Both the position numbers and the translations under genes were made by a program. From contig NZ_CP049107.1 in assembly GCF_011044255.1 (NCBI RefSeq), positions 372,001 through 436,000 of the forward strand: DNA of 64,000 bases. The letters are read 5' to 3'. Origin of the DNA: Rhizorhabdus phycosphaerae. Its GTDB lineage: Bacteria > Pseudomonadota > Alphaproteobacteria > Sphingomonadales > Sphingomonadaceae. Below, piece by piece: positions 49,532 through 58,251 of this stretch; position 1 is the first letter of the stretch, and every line of letters starts with the position of its first letter. Below the pieces are notes generated by a model that was not told the DNA's origin, ran no database searches, and worked only from the letters and a program-made list of their open reading frames with translations.

Positions 49532-49577
49532 TGCGGCAATGGCAGGCCGCTCTCAGACCAGAAGCGGAAGATCATCG

Positions 49578-51206
49578 ATGTCAGACAGCATGACCCTCAG
49601 CCGCATTGCCCCCGCCCCCGCAGATCTGCGCAGCCGACTGGAAGCCATTGTCGGGGCCGGGCACGTGACGTCCGACGAGAAGACCTTGCGCCTGTTCAGC
49701 GAGGACATCTGGTCGCGCAGCGAACATGTCACGATGCTGTCGGTTGCGCCCACCAACACGTCTGAACTCGCGGCCGTCGTGACCGCTGCCAATGATGCCG
49801 GCGTCGATATCGCACCGCGTGGCGCCGGCATGAGCTACACCGGCAGCTATATCCCCGCGACCGGCAACACCATTACCCTCGACATGCGCCGGATGAACCG
49901 GGTGTTGCGGGTCAGTCCCGAAGACATGACGGTCACGGTCGAGGCCGGCTGCACCTGGCTCGCGCTCAACGAGGCCGTGAAGGCGCACAATCTGCGCACG
50001 CCTTTCTGGGGTCCGATGTCGGGCATCTATTCGACCATCGGCGGCGGTCTGTCGCAGCTCAACGCCATGTTCGGCGCGGGCCATTATGGCACGTCGAGTG
50101 AAAGCGTCGTCGCGATCACGATGGTTCTCGCCGATGGCCGGACCCTACGCACCGGCGCGCGGGGGCCGGATGGCGACACGCCGCATTATCGTCACTACGG
50201 CCCGGATCTCGCAGGGCTGTTCATGGGCGATTCCGGCACGCTGGGCATCAAGGCCGAAATCACCCTGCGCCTCATCCGGACGCCGGCGTTCGAGGATTCG
50301 GCATCCTTCTCGTTCAAGACCGGCGAGGCGATGCTCGAAGCACTCGCCGAGATGACCCGCGCCGGCATCGCCTCCGAAAGCTGCGGTTTCGATCCCGGGC
50401 TGACGCGGGTGCGTATGAAGCGCATGTCCATGGCGAGCGACGTGAAGACGCTCGGTAAGGTCATCGCCAAGGAAAAGTCCTTCGGGAAGGGGTTGCTGGC
50501 TGCCGCCAAGATTGCGATCGGCGGCCGCAATTTCATTCCCGAGGAAGAATATCCGCTGCACATAACGGCGGAAGGACGCTGCAAGGAAGCGGTCGCCGCA
50601 GACATTGCCACCGCCCGGGAAATCGCAGCCAGGTTCGAAGGGGTCGAGATCGAGAATTCGATCGCCAAGGTCATCCGCGCGATGCCCTTCCCCGCCCCCA
50701 ATTCGATCCTGGGCCCGGAAGGCGAAAGCTGGGTGCCGGTCCACGGCCAGGCTTCGCTTTCCACCGCAGCAGCCATGTTCGCCGAAATCCGCGCCTATTT
50801 CGACTCCATGCAGGAGACGTTCGACAAGCACGGGATTTTCAACGGCTTTCTCTTCTCATCGCTCTCGACGACGGCATTGGTGATCGAGCCGGTGTTCTTC
50901 TGGCCTGAAGGCTACCGCCCGATCCATGAATCGATGGTCGAGCCTGCGCACCTCAAGAATCTCAAGCAGCTTGGCCCCAATGCGGAGGCGACGGCAGTCG
51001 TCAATGAGGCGCGCGAGAAGGTCAAGGCGATCTGCAAGACATATGGCGCTGCCCATTTCCAGATCGGGCGGGCCTATACCGCCTATCGCGAGAGCCGCGA
51101 CGAGGCCTTCAAGGATGTGCTGGATGCCGTGAAGGGCGTGGTCGACCCGCGCGGCATCTTCAATCCCGGATGCCTTGGATTCCCGGTGCGCGAAGGCCGG
51201 AACTGA
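49578..51206 (+). CDS. FAD-binding oxidase (VAO/GlcD family)
   Basis: A 542-residue vanillyl-alcohol-oxidase-superfamily flavoprotein. The PCMH FAD domain is shown by APRGAGMSYTGSYIPA, WGPMSGIYSTIGGGLSQ and the MGDSGTLGIKAEITLRL stretch. The C-terminal domain ends DPRGIFNPGCLGF, as in GlcD, alkyldihydroxyacetonephosphate synthase and p-cresol methylhydroxylase relatives. Likely substrates are 2-hydroxy acids or phenolic alcohols. ATG 49578 with GGAAG upstream is chosen. It opens a long same-strand series of eight genes up to 58189. Confidence 0.9.
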   Translation: MSDSMTLSRIAPAPADLRSRLEAIVGAGHVTSDEKTLRLFSEDIWSRSEHVTMLSVAPTNTSELAAVVTAANDAGVDIAPRGAGMSYTGSYIPATGNTITLDMRRMNRVLRVSPEDMTVTVEAGCTWLALNEAVKAHNLRTPFWGPMSGIYSTIGGGLSQLNAMFGAGHYGTSSESVVAITMVLADGRTLRTGARGPDGDTPHYRHYGPDLAGLFMGDSGTLGIKAEITLRLIRTPAFEDSASFSFKTGEAMLEALAEMTRAGIASESCGFDPGLTRVRMKRMSMASDVKTLGKVIAKEKSFGKGLLAAAKIAIGGRNFIPEEEYPLHITAEGRCKEAVAADIATAREIAARFEGVEIENSIAKVIRAMPFPAPNSILGPEGESWVPVHGQASLSTAAAMFAEIRAYFDSMQETFDKHGIFNGFLFSSLSTTALVIEPVFFWPEGYRPIHESMVEPAHLKNLKQLGPNAEATAVVNEAREKVKAICKTYGAAHFQIGRAYTAYRESRDEAFKDVLDAVKGVVDPRGIFNPGCLGFPVREGRN

Positions 51207-51210
51207 GCGC

Positions 51211-52233
51211 GTGACGAAACAAACCTACCGCGCGATCCGGCTGATGCGGATCGCGCCCTCCTTCCGCGAGGGCGCCGACATCGTCGAACTTCCGGTCGAG
51301 CCACCGGCGCGCGGCGAGATACGGGTCCGCAACCTGCATTGCGGCGTAAACGCGATCTTCGACACGCAGATTGCACGCAACGCGGTCGATTATGTGAAGA
51401 TCAGCCTGCCGACCTTCACCGGCGTCGAGGCGATCGGCGTGGTCGACGCGGTCGGCGAAGGGGTTAGCAGCTTCGCTCCGGGCGATGCTGCGGTCACCGT
51501 GCGCTTCACGGGCGGCTATCGCGAGCAGAACACCGGCCCCGTCGCCAGTTTCGCTCCCGCTCCCGCAGCCACGCCAGACTATCTCGCTCTCGCCTCGACC
51601 GGCGTTTCGGCGCTGGTCGCGCTCGAACGGATCGGAGAGGTGAAGAGCGGCGAAACCGTCGCGATCTCGGCAGCGGCAGGCGGCCTGGGGCATCTTCTGG
51701 TGCAGCTGGCTTTGCTCAAGGGCTGCCGCGTGATCGGTGTCGCCGGCGGCGCGGAGAAATGCGCCTTCGTTTCCTCGCTCGGGGCCGAGCGCGTGATCGA
51801 CTATCGGTCGGAGGATGTCGGCGCGGTTCTCGCCGCCGAATATCCGCGCGGTGTCGACGTCGCCGTCGATACGGTGAGCGGCACGATCTTCGATGCCTTC
51901 CTCGCGAACCTCGCCAATCATGGACGCCTCGTGGTCGGCGGCGCCGCAGCCGACCTGGAGGGCAAGCCGGAGATAGTGAACGCTCCACGCATCGCGCATG
52001 CGATCTACTATAAGGGCGCGTCGGTGCGCGGCTTCATGAACGGATTGCTGATCCCCCATTGGGACGACGCACGCAAGCGCCTGTTCGATCTGTACGCCCG
52101 GGGTCTGCTCCGCGTGCAGGTCGACAGCCAGCCGAACATCGGCATCGAAGGAATCTACGACGGGATCGAACGGCTGCTCTCGGGCAAGTCGATGGGCAAG
52201 GTCATCGTCGATCTCGAGCATAACAGGGGGTGA
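51211..52233 (+). CDS. Quinone-oxidoreductase-like MDR protein
   Basis: A 340-residue zinc-independent medium-chain reductase. It has GVNAIFDTQIARN, the nucleotide motif ISAAAGGLGHLLVQLALLKG and GSSVRGF-like ASVRGFMNG, as in prostaglandin reductase and QOR-type enzymes. It probably reduces the double bond of an enoyl or quinonoid intermediate with NADPH. The start is GTG at 51211, 4 nt after the oxidase stop. It is a distant paralogue of the MDR gene at 34657. Confidence 0.88.
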   Translation: MTKQTYRAIRLMRIAPSFREGADIVELPVEPPARGEIRVRNLHCGVNAIFDTQIARNAVDYVKISLPTFTGVEAIGVVDAVGEGVSSFAPGDAAVTVRFTGGYREQNTGPVASFAPAPAATPDYLALASTGVSALVALERIGEVKSGETVAISAAAGGLGHLLVQLALLKGCRVIGVAGGAEKCAFVSSLGAERVIDYRSEDVGAVLAAEYPRGVDVAVDTVSGTIFDAFLANLANHGRLVVGGAAADLEGKPEIVNAPRIAHAIYYKGASVRGFMNGLLIPHWDDARKRLFDLYARGLLRVQVDSQPNIGIEGIYDGIERLLSGKSMGKVIVDLEHNRG

Positions 52234-52278
52234 AGCCGTCGTGGGGACGCTGCGTCTCCGCGCCCGGCGAGAATGTTG

Positions 52279-53652
52279 ATGACAGATTTGCCCAAGACGC
52301 TCTTCGAGAAGATCTGGGATACGCACCATGTCGCGCAGACCGCCGGTGGTGCGCATCTGATCGCGATCGATCGCATATTCCTGCATGAACGGACTGGCGC
52401 ATCCGCGCTCAAGTCGCTGGCGGCGAGCGGTCGTGCAGTGCGCGATCCCGCGCGGGTCTTTGCGGTCATGGACCATATTGTCGACACCCGGATCGGGCGC
52501 GGCGACGACACGCTGATGCCGGGCGGAAGCGCCTTCATAACGGAAACCCGTGCGGCTTCGCAGGCGGCGGGGATAACGCTGTTCGACGTCAACGATCGCG
52601 ATCAGGGCATCACCCACGTCATTTCCCCCGAACTGGGCATCGTTCTTCCCGGAGCGACGCTGGTCGCTCCCGACAGCCACACCTGTACGCAGGGCGCCCT
52701 GGGGGCCTTGGCCTGGGGCATCGGATCGTCCGAAGCCGAGCATGCCATGGCTACCGGTGTCCTGCGCCTCGACAGGCCGAAGACGATGCGTATCACTGTG
52801 ACGGGCCGGCTTGCTCCGGGTGTCACGCCAAAGGATCTGGCACTCCACCTGCTCGCAGAACATGGCGCCGGCGGCGGGGCCGGCCATGTCGTCGAGTTTG
52901 CCGGAGAAGCGGTTGCAGGCCTCGACATCGAGGGGCGCATGACCCTTTGCAACATGGCGACCGAATTCTCGGCCATGACGGCGATCATCGCGCCGGACGA
53001 CAAGACCTATGCCTATCTGGCTGGCCGCCGTTATGCCCCCGCGCGCTTCGACGCGCCTTATTGGAGCTCGCTCTCCACCGACGAGGGCGCGACCTTCGAT
53101 CGGGAAATCCTGATCGATGCCGCTACCGTCGCGCCAATGGTCAGCTGGGGCACCAGCCCGGAGCACAGCATTGCGGTCACCGGTTCCGTGCCGGAGGGGC
53201 CCGAGCGTGCCCACCTCTATATTGGCCTTCAAGCAGGGCAAGCCATAGCTGGCATACCCATCGACGCAGCCTTCATCGGATCCTGCACCAATGCGCGTCT
53301 GTCGGACCTGCGCCGCGCGGCGGATCTTCTGCGGGGACGGCGTATCGCGCCTTCGATCCGCAAGGCGCTGGTCGTTCCGGGCAGCTCAGCCGTCAAACGT
53401 GCGGCCGAGGCCGAGGGGCTGGACAGGATATTCACCGACGCCGGCTTCGAATGGCGCGCCAGCGGTTGCTCGCTCTGCTTCTTCGCCGGCGGGGAGAGTT
53501 TCCCGCCGGGCTCTCGCACGATCAGTAGCACCAACCGCAATTTCGAGGGTCGCCAGGGCCCCGGCATCCGCACCCACATCGCCAGCCCGGAGACCGTCGC
53601 TGCGAGCGCCATCGCCGGTGCCATCGCCGATCCGCGCGAGCTTGCCCGATGA
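52279..53652 (+). CDS. LeuC-like aconitase-family dehydratase, large subunit
   Basis: A 457-residue homologue of 3-isopropylmalate dehydratase large subunit. The [4Fe-4S] ligands are present in IGSCTNARLSDLRRAA and the later SGCSLCFFAGG (CxxC). APDSHTCTQGALGALAWGIG and THVISPELG are also conserved. The rest of leucine biosynthesis is absent here, and the gene lies in a catabolic operon, so a degradative role is likely (citramalate, 2,3-dimethylmalate or isopropylmalate-type hydration). ATG 52279 or 52273 could be the start. It overlaps the LeuD-like gene by 4 nt. Confidence 0.92.
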   Translation: MTDLPKTLFEKIWDTHHVAQTAGGAHLIAIDRIFLHERTGASALKSLAASGRAVRDPARVFAVMDHIVDTRIGRGDDTLMPGGSAFITETRAASQAAGITLFDVNDRDQGITHVISPELGIVLPGATLVAPDSHTCTQGALGALAWGIGSSEAEHAMATGVLRLDRPKTMRITVTGRLAPGVTPKDLALHLLAEHGAGGGAGHVVEFAGEAVAGLDIEGRMTLCNMATEFSAMTAIIAPDDKTYAYLAGRRYAPARFDAPYWSSLSTDEGATFDREILIDAATVAPMVSWGTSPEHSIAVTGSVPEGPERAHLYIGLQAGQAIAGIPIDAAFIGSCTNARLSDLRRAADLLRGRRIAPSIRKALVVPGSSAVKRAAEAEGLDRIFTDAGFEWRASGCSLCFFAGGESFPPGSRTISSTNRNFEGRQGPGIRTHIASPETVAASAIAGAIADPRELAR

Positions 53653-54254
53653 CTCCGTTCACCACCCTCTCGTCGATCGCCGTTCCGCTGCTGCGCGACA
53701 ATGTCGACACCGACGCGATAATCCCGAGCCGCGAGATGAAGAGCACCGGGCGCACCGGGCTGGCCGAAGGGCTGTTCGCGCCGTGGCGCTACACCGACGT
53801 GGCGGCGCGGGTGCCGGACCCCGCTTTTCCGCTTAGCCGACCCGAAGCGCAGGACGCACAGCTCCTGCTTGGTGGCGCCAATTTCGGCTGTGGATCGAGC
53901 CGGGAACATGCCGTCTGGGCCTTGGCCGAATATGGCATCCGCTGCATCATCGCGGAAAGTTTTGCACCGATCTTCCGGGCCAATTGCATCCGCAACGGCA
54001 TCCTGCCCATCGGTCTCGAGCGCGCGCTCGTGGACAGTCTCGCCTGGCAGCGCGTCGAAGTCGACCTCACGGCGCAGACCGTCACCGCCGGCAATCGGAC
54101 GACAGCGTTCGCCATTGAGGAGGAGCCGCGCCAGATGCTCCTCGAAGCGCTGGATGCCATTTCGCTGACGCTCAAATCCTTCCCAGAAATCGACGCCTGG
54201 ACGGCAGCCGACCGCGCCCGCCGCCCATGGATCTACGCCGGACAATCCGCATGA
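53649..54254 (+). CDS. LeuD-like aconitase-family dehydratase, small subunit
   Basis: A 201-residue swivel-domain subunit. DNVDTDAIIPSREMK, the substrate-loop sequence LLGGANFGCGSSREHAVWAL and FAPIFRANCIRNGILPI are the LeuD signatures. With the preceding LeuC-like subunit it makes a two-component hydro-lyase. ATGA overlaps on both sides couple it to the large subunit and to the lyase. Confidence 0.93.
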   Translation: MTPFTTLSSIAVPLLRDNVDTDAIIPSREMKSTGRTGLAEGLFAPWRYTDVAARVPDPAFPLSRPEAQDAQLLLGGANFGCGSSREHAVWALAEYGIRCIIAESFAPIFRANCIRNGILPIGLERALVDSLAWQRVEVDLTAQTVTAGNRTTAFAIEEEPRQMLLEALDAISLTLKSFPEIDAWTAADRARRPWIYAGQSA

Positions 54255-55171
54255 CCGACATCCTCGTTTCCGAAGTGGGCCCGCGCGACGGGCTGCAATC
54301 GATCAAGACCGTGCTGCCGACCCAGGCCAAGAAGGCGTGGATCGCGGCAGAGGCGGCGGCCGGCGTGCGCGAGATCGAGGTCGGTAGTTTCGTGCCGCCC
54401 AGCTTGTTGCCGCAGATGGCGGACACGGCCGAGCTTGTTGCATTTGCGCGCGGCATAGAAGGGCTGAACGTCGTCGCCCTCGTCCCCAATGCCAAGGGGG
54501 CAGTCCGTGCGGTCGAGGCAGGGGTTCACGGCATTTCGATCCCCTTCTCGATGTCGGAAACGCATTCGCTTCGGAACGTCCGCAAGGACCATCCGGCGAT
54601 GCTGGCTGAAATCGCCGAGGTCGCCCGCATCGCGCGCGATGGCGGCGTGCACTTCGCCGTCGGCCTCTCCACCGCCTTCGGCTGCACCATCGAAGGGGCG
54701 GTGCCGGAGGATCAGGTCGTGCGCCTCGCTGTCGCGGCCGCCGAAGCCGGAGCCCAGGAGTTCAGCCTCTCCGACACCACCGGCTATGCCGATCCCGCCC
54801 AGGTCCGGCGCCTCGTCCGCAAGGTCAGGGCGGCGGTCGGCGCGGATAAGCTGACGACGCTTCATCTGCACAACACCCGCGGCCTCGGCCTCGCCAATGC
54901 GGTGGCCGGACTGGAGGAAGGGATCACCACACTCGATTCCTCGCTGGGCGGCCTGGGCGGCTGCCCCTATGCGCCCGGTGCTTCGGGCAATCTCGTAACC
55001 GAAGATCTGGTCCTGATGCTCAATTCGATGGGACTGCGAACCGGGATCGATCTCGAAAAATTGCTCGCTGTTCGGACGATCCTGGCAGAGGCCCTGCCCG
55101 GGGAGCCGCTCTATGGCTTTACGCCTGACGCGGGCCCGATGCTCGACTATGCGGAAAGGATTGCCCGTTGA
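54251..55171 (+). CDS. HMG-CoA lyase-like protein
   Basis: A 306-residue TIM-barrel lyase of the hydroxymethylglutaryl-CoA lyase family. EVGPRDGLQ, metal-ligand HLHNTRG and the active-site GLGGCPYAPGASGNLVTEDL are all present. The family cleaves 3-hydroxy-3-methylglutaryl-CoA or citramalyl-CoA-like esters into two smaller products. Coupled between LeuD-like and CoA-transferase genes, it probably cleaves the CoA ester of a branched hydroxy-dicarboxylate, giving acetyl- or propionyl-CoA plus a 2-oxo or 3-oxo acid (inference). Confidence 0.92.
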   Translation: MTDILVSEVGPRDGLQSIKTVLPTQAKKAWIAAEAAAGVREIEVGSFVPPSLLPQMADTAELVAFARGIEGLNVVALVPNAKGAVRAVEAGVHGISIPFSMSETHSLRNVRKDHPAMLAEIAEVARIARDGGVHFAVGLSTAFGCTIEGAVPEDQVVRLAVAAAEAGAQEFSLSDTTGYADPAQVRRLVRKVRAAVGADKLTTLHLHNTRGLGLANAVAGLEEGITTLDSSLGGLGGCPYAPGASGNLVTEDLVLMLNSMGLRTGIDLEKLLAVRTILAEALPGEPLYGFTPDAGPMLDYAERIAR

Positions 55172-56355
55172 CCGGCGCGACCGGACCTACCCCGCTCGCG
55201 GGGATCAAGGTCATCGAATTCACCCATATGGTCATGGGGCCTACCGTCGGCCATATCCTCGCCGGCCTTGGCGCGGATGTGATCCGCGTCGAACCTCTGG
55301 GTGGGGATCGCACGCGCCGCCTGCTCGGTTCCGGCGCGGGCTATTTCCCGATGTACAACCGGGGCAAGCGCTCGATCTGCCTCGACCTCAAGTCGGACGA
55401 AGGCAAGGCCGTTGCGCGCGATCTGTGCGTCGATGCCGATATACTGGTCGAAAATTTCCGTCCCGGAGCACTCGATCGGCTGGGCTTGTCGTTCGAGGCC
55501 CTGTCGGCGGCCAATCCGCGCCTGATCTACTGCTCGGAAAAGGGGTTTCTCCCCGGCCCTTATGAAGATCGCACCGCGCTGGACGAAGTGGCGCAGATGA
55601 TGGGCGGCCTCGCCTATATGACCGGGCCTCCCGGACGCCCGCTGCGGGCGGGATCCAGCGTGGTCGACGTGACCGGCGGCATGTTCGGCGTGATCGGCAT
55701 CCTCGCCGCGCTCGAAGAGCGTCACCGCACGGGCAAGGGCCAGAAGGTCGTCGCCAGCCTGTTCGAAACGACGGTCTACCTCGTCGGCCAGCACATGGCG
55801 CAGTTCGCCGTCACCGGAAAGGCGGCGGCACCGATGCCCGCGCGCATTTCGGCCTGGGCGATCTACGACGTGTTCGAGACGAAGGACGAACCCGTATTCA
55901 TCGGCGTGGTGTCGGACAGTTTGTGGGAGAAGTTCTGCGTCCTGTTCGCGCTCGACGATCTGTGGGCGGACGAGGCGATCCGGACCAACAACGAACGTGT
56001 CCTGGCCCGCGACCGGATCCTGCCGCGCATCCGCGACCTGATGGCCTCGATGACCCGGTCGGAAATCGTCGCAAAGCTAGAAGGTACCGGACTGCCCTTC
56101 GCACCGATCGGCCGACCGGAGGATATGTTCGACGATCCGCAACTCGCAACCGGCGGGCTCGAGGAGGTCGTGCTCGACGATGGCAAGCCGACCAGACTTC
56201 CGACCGTCCCGCTGGAGATGGATGGAAAGCGCCCCGGCAGCAGCGTGGTTCTGCCGCGCCCCGGTGCCGATTCACGCGCGATCCTGGAGGGGCTGGGCTA
56301 CCCGGCGCAGCGGATCGAGACATTGATCGAACAGGGTGCCGTGGAGACGGCCTGA
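55168..56355 (+). CDS. Family III (CaiB/BaiF) CoA transferase
   Basis: A 395-residue family III CoA transferase. PLAGIKVIEFTHMVMGPTVGHILAGLGADVIRVE, SICLDLKS and VENFRPGALDRLG are the family motifs. The catalytic Asp probably lies in RTALDEVAQMMGG. It moves CoA between carboxylic acids without ATP and would activate the acid that the neighbouring HMGL-like enzyme cleaves. The start is TTG at 55168, overlapping the lyase stop, with GGAAAGGA upstream. Confidence 0.91.
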   Translation: MTGATGPTPLAGIKVIEFTHMVMGPTVGHILAGLGADVIRVEPLGGDRTRRLLGSGAGYFPMYNRGKRSICLDLKSDEGKAVARDLCVDADILVENFRPGALDRLGLSFEALSAANPRLIYCSEKGFLPGPYEDRTALDEVAQMMGGLAYMTGPPGRPLRAGSSVVDVTGGMFGVIGILAALEERHRTGKGQKVVASLFETTVYLVGQHMAQFAVTGKAAAPMPARISAWAIYDVFETKDEPVFIGVVSDSLWEKFCVLFALDDLWADEAIRTNNERVLARDRILPRIRDLMASMTRSEIVAKLEGTGLPFAPIGRPEDMFDDPQLATGGLEEVVLDDGKPTRLPTVPLEMDGKRPGSSVVLPRPGADSRAILEGLGYPAQRIETLIEQGAVETA

Positions 56356-56384
56356 CGCAGCCCGAAATCGAGGGGAGTACGAAT

Positions 56385-57296
56385 ATGACCGAGTCCGACA
56401 CCAGCGACGAGACCTTCCTCCTCAGCCGGCGCACCCTGTTGACGGGGGTGGGACTGACCAGTGCCGGGCTTGCCGGAGCCGGTTTGCTCGGCGCCGCGCC
56501 GACACTTGCCGCTCCCCTTGCCCGGGAGGAAGGCATTCCGACCGACCCTGCGGCCCGGATCGCGATGATGCGCCGCATGCGCCTGCGCACTGATCCCGGC
56601 ATCGTCTATTGGTGGTTCCGCGGCCGCAACTATGCGCAGCAGGGCGCGAAGCTGACGCCGCTCTGCGAACTCGTTTTCGGTGCGGTGATGAAGGTCACGC
56701 CTCTGCCCGACGGTGGCCTCGAAACCACGCAGTACGAGCTCGGCTTCCGCACTGCGCCGGGCAGCAGCGAGCGCACCGACCAGCTCCGCAATCCGCTGAC
56801 CGGAGAGATGGTAGACGTGCCCTTCGTACCGGTCGGCCCCACTACGGTGCGCTATACGCCGAACAACGACCTGATCTTCGATGGCGCCATCGCCAACACC
56901 AAATTCACGGTCGAGCATGTGCCCGAGCTGTTCTACCATATCGGCGATCAGATCAGCTTCCAGACGCATACCGCCGCCGTCACCGAAACGCCCGGCCTGC
57001 CCTCTCGCCGCCTGAACGACATGTCGATGATAACGAGCCCGGCCAAGGAAGCGCTTGATCCTCGCGTGCACTGTGCGAGCGCCACGGGCTATGGCACCGA
57101 CCTCGGCGACTATGCGCGCTGGTGGAAGATGCCGGCGGGCATGGGCAATCAGTGCCTGCGCAGCGTGGGCCGCAAGGAAACCAGCTATTCGGGCATGCCC
57201 AAGGACTGGGTCGAAATGCTCGCGCGCGTCAATCCCGAAGGCGCGCGCGATCCGATGAAGCTGCTTGCGCTCAAGCAGGAAGAATATCGCAATTGA
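56385..57296 (+). CDS. Tat-exported DUF1838 protein
   Basis: A 303-residue protein with a twin-arginine signal (SRRTLLTGVGLTSAGLAG, residues 14-31, cut near residue 43). The mature part matches the DUF1838 pattern as I recall it (RTDPGIVYWWFRGRNYAQQG, a conserved WWKMPAGMG near the C-terminus). No activity is established for the family. Export by Tat implies folding, often with a cofactor, before transport to the periplasm. GAGGGGAG precedes ATG 56385. It is coupled by TTGA to the metallo-beta-lactamase-fold gene, so the two probably act together in the periplasm. Confidence 0.86.
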   Translation: MTESDTSDETFLLSRRTLLTGVGLTSAGLAGAGLLGAAPTLAAPLAREEGIPTDPAARIAMMRRMRLRTDPGIVYWWFRGRNYAQQGAKLTPLCELVFGAVMKVTPLPDGGLETTQYELGFRTAPGSSERTDQLRNPLTGEMVDVPFVPVGPTTVRYTPNNDLIFDGAIANTKFTVEHVPELFYHIGDQISFQTHTAAVTETPGLPSRRLNDMSMITSPAKEALDPRVHCASATGYGTDLGDYARWWKMPAGMGNQCLRSVGRKETSYSGMPKDWVEMLARVNPEGARDPMKLLALKQEEYRN

Positions 57297-58189
57297 TCCG
57301 CGCACTGGGTCTTGTCCTTGCGGCCGGCCTCCTGATGGGGGTTGCCAATGGAGATGACCCGCTGACCCGGCCGATCACCGGAACCGACGCGGCGCGCTGG
57401 CTTGAGCCGGACGCGCCGCTGCGGGTCTTTCCGGACCTTGGCTATATCGGACCCAGGCGTATCAAGCAGGGCGTGGTCGATACCGGCAAGGGACTCGTCC
57501 TGATCGACGCCGGCCTGCCCGAAGGAATTCCCATCCTGCGCGCGCATCTGGCCGAGCTCGGCTATCGTCTCGAGCAGGTCAGATGGCTGCTGGTCACCGA
57601 GCCGCATTATGATCATGCCGGGGCAATCGCCGCTGTCGTCCGCGAAAGCGGCGCCCGCGTCTATGCCTCGGAAGCCACCGCGACCGTCCTGCAACGCGGC
57701 ATAAGCGGCGACGAAGACCCGCAGCGGGCCAGCCTGATTGCCTACCCTCCGGTCGCGAAGGTCACTGTGGTGAAGGACGGGCAGCAACTGCGCTTCGGCC
57801 CGGTCACGATCACGGCGCGCGCGATGCCGGGGCACACGCCGGGATCGATGGGCTGGTCTTGGCGGTCCTGCAGCGCGGCATCCGGCTGCATGCCCGTATT
57901 TTTCGCGGCCAGTCTCAACTCCCTGACGGCCGGCACCTATCGCTATCGGGATCATCCCGAGCTCGTTGCCGCTTTCCGGCGCAGCCTGGCCATGCTGCGC
58001 GAAGAAGCTTGCGATGTCCTTCTGTCCAACCACGCGGAGCATTCGGGGGCGGACCTGCGCGCGATGGCGAGACGCAGCGGCGCGACGCCCGATCCGATGC
58101 GCGCTCCCGCTGCCTGCAAGGCTATGGCGGACAGATATGCCGCTCTGCTCGACGCCCAACTCGCCCGTGAGGACGCGCTCTTAAAGTAA
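57293..58189 (+). CDS. Exported metallo-beta-lactamase-fold hydrolase (B3-like, altered zinc site)
   Basis: A 298-residue MBL-fold protein with a signal peptide (IRALGLVLAAGLLMG, about residues 2-20). The zinc motif is EPHYDH (residues 103-108), so the first His of the HxHxDH motif is Glu103. His105, Asp107, His108, His181 (PGHTPGS) and His247 (LLSNHAEHSG) are retained, and the end of the protein resembles subclass B3 enzymes. It may be a lactonase, esterase or other hydrolase, or have a changed metal preference. The start is TTG 57293 in a TTGA overlap, with GGAAG upstream. It is the last gene of the long operon. Confidence 0.86.
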   Translation: MIRALGLVLAAGLLMGVANGDDPLTRPITGTDAARWLEPDAPLRVFPDLGYIGPRRIKQGVVDTGKGLVLIDAGLPEGIPILRAHLAELGYRLEQVRWLLVTEPHYDHAGAIAAVVRESGARVYASEATATVLQRGISGDEDPQRASLIAYPPVAKVTVVKDGQQLRFGPVTITARAMPGHTPGSMGWSWRSCSAASGCMPVFFAASLNSLTAGTYRYRDHPELVAAFRRSLAMLREEACDVLLSNHAEHSGADLRAMARRSGATPDPMRAPAACKAMADRYAALLDAQLAREDALLK

Positions 58190-58203
58190 GGCGCTAGAAC
58201 GAA

Positions 58204-58229
58204 AAGGGCGGCCCGACAGGACCGCCCTT
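58204..58229. terminator. Bidirectional hairpin terminator
   Basis: An 8-bp stem (AAGGGCGG / CCGCCCTT) with a 10-nt loop lies between the convergent MBL-fold and YWLGG membrane protein genes. A preceding AAAA gives a T run on the minus strand. It resembles the terminator at 41937-41968 in its arms. Confidence 0.75.
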
Positions 58230-58251
58230 CCCTTGTTCGATTTCGTCTTGC

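Noticed and set aside
51160-53241. A 693-codon minus-strand open frame across the MDR and LeuC-like genes
   Set aside because: It is antisense to genes with intact catalytic motifs and shows no recognisable domain.
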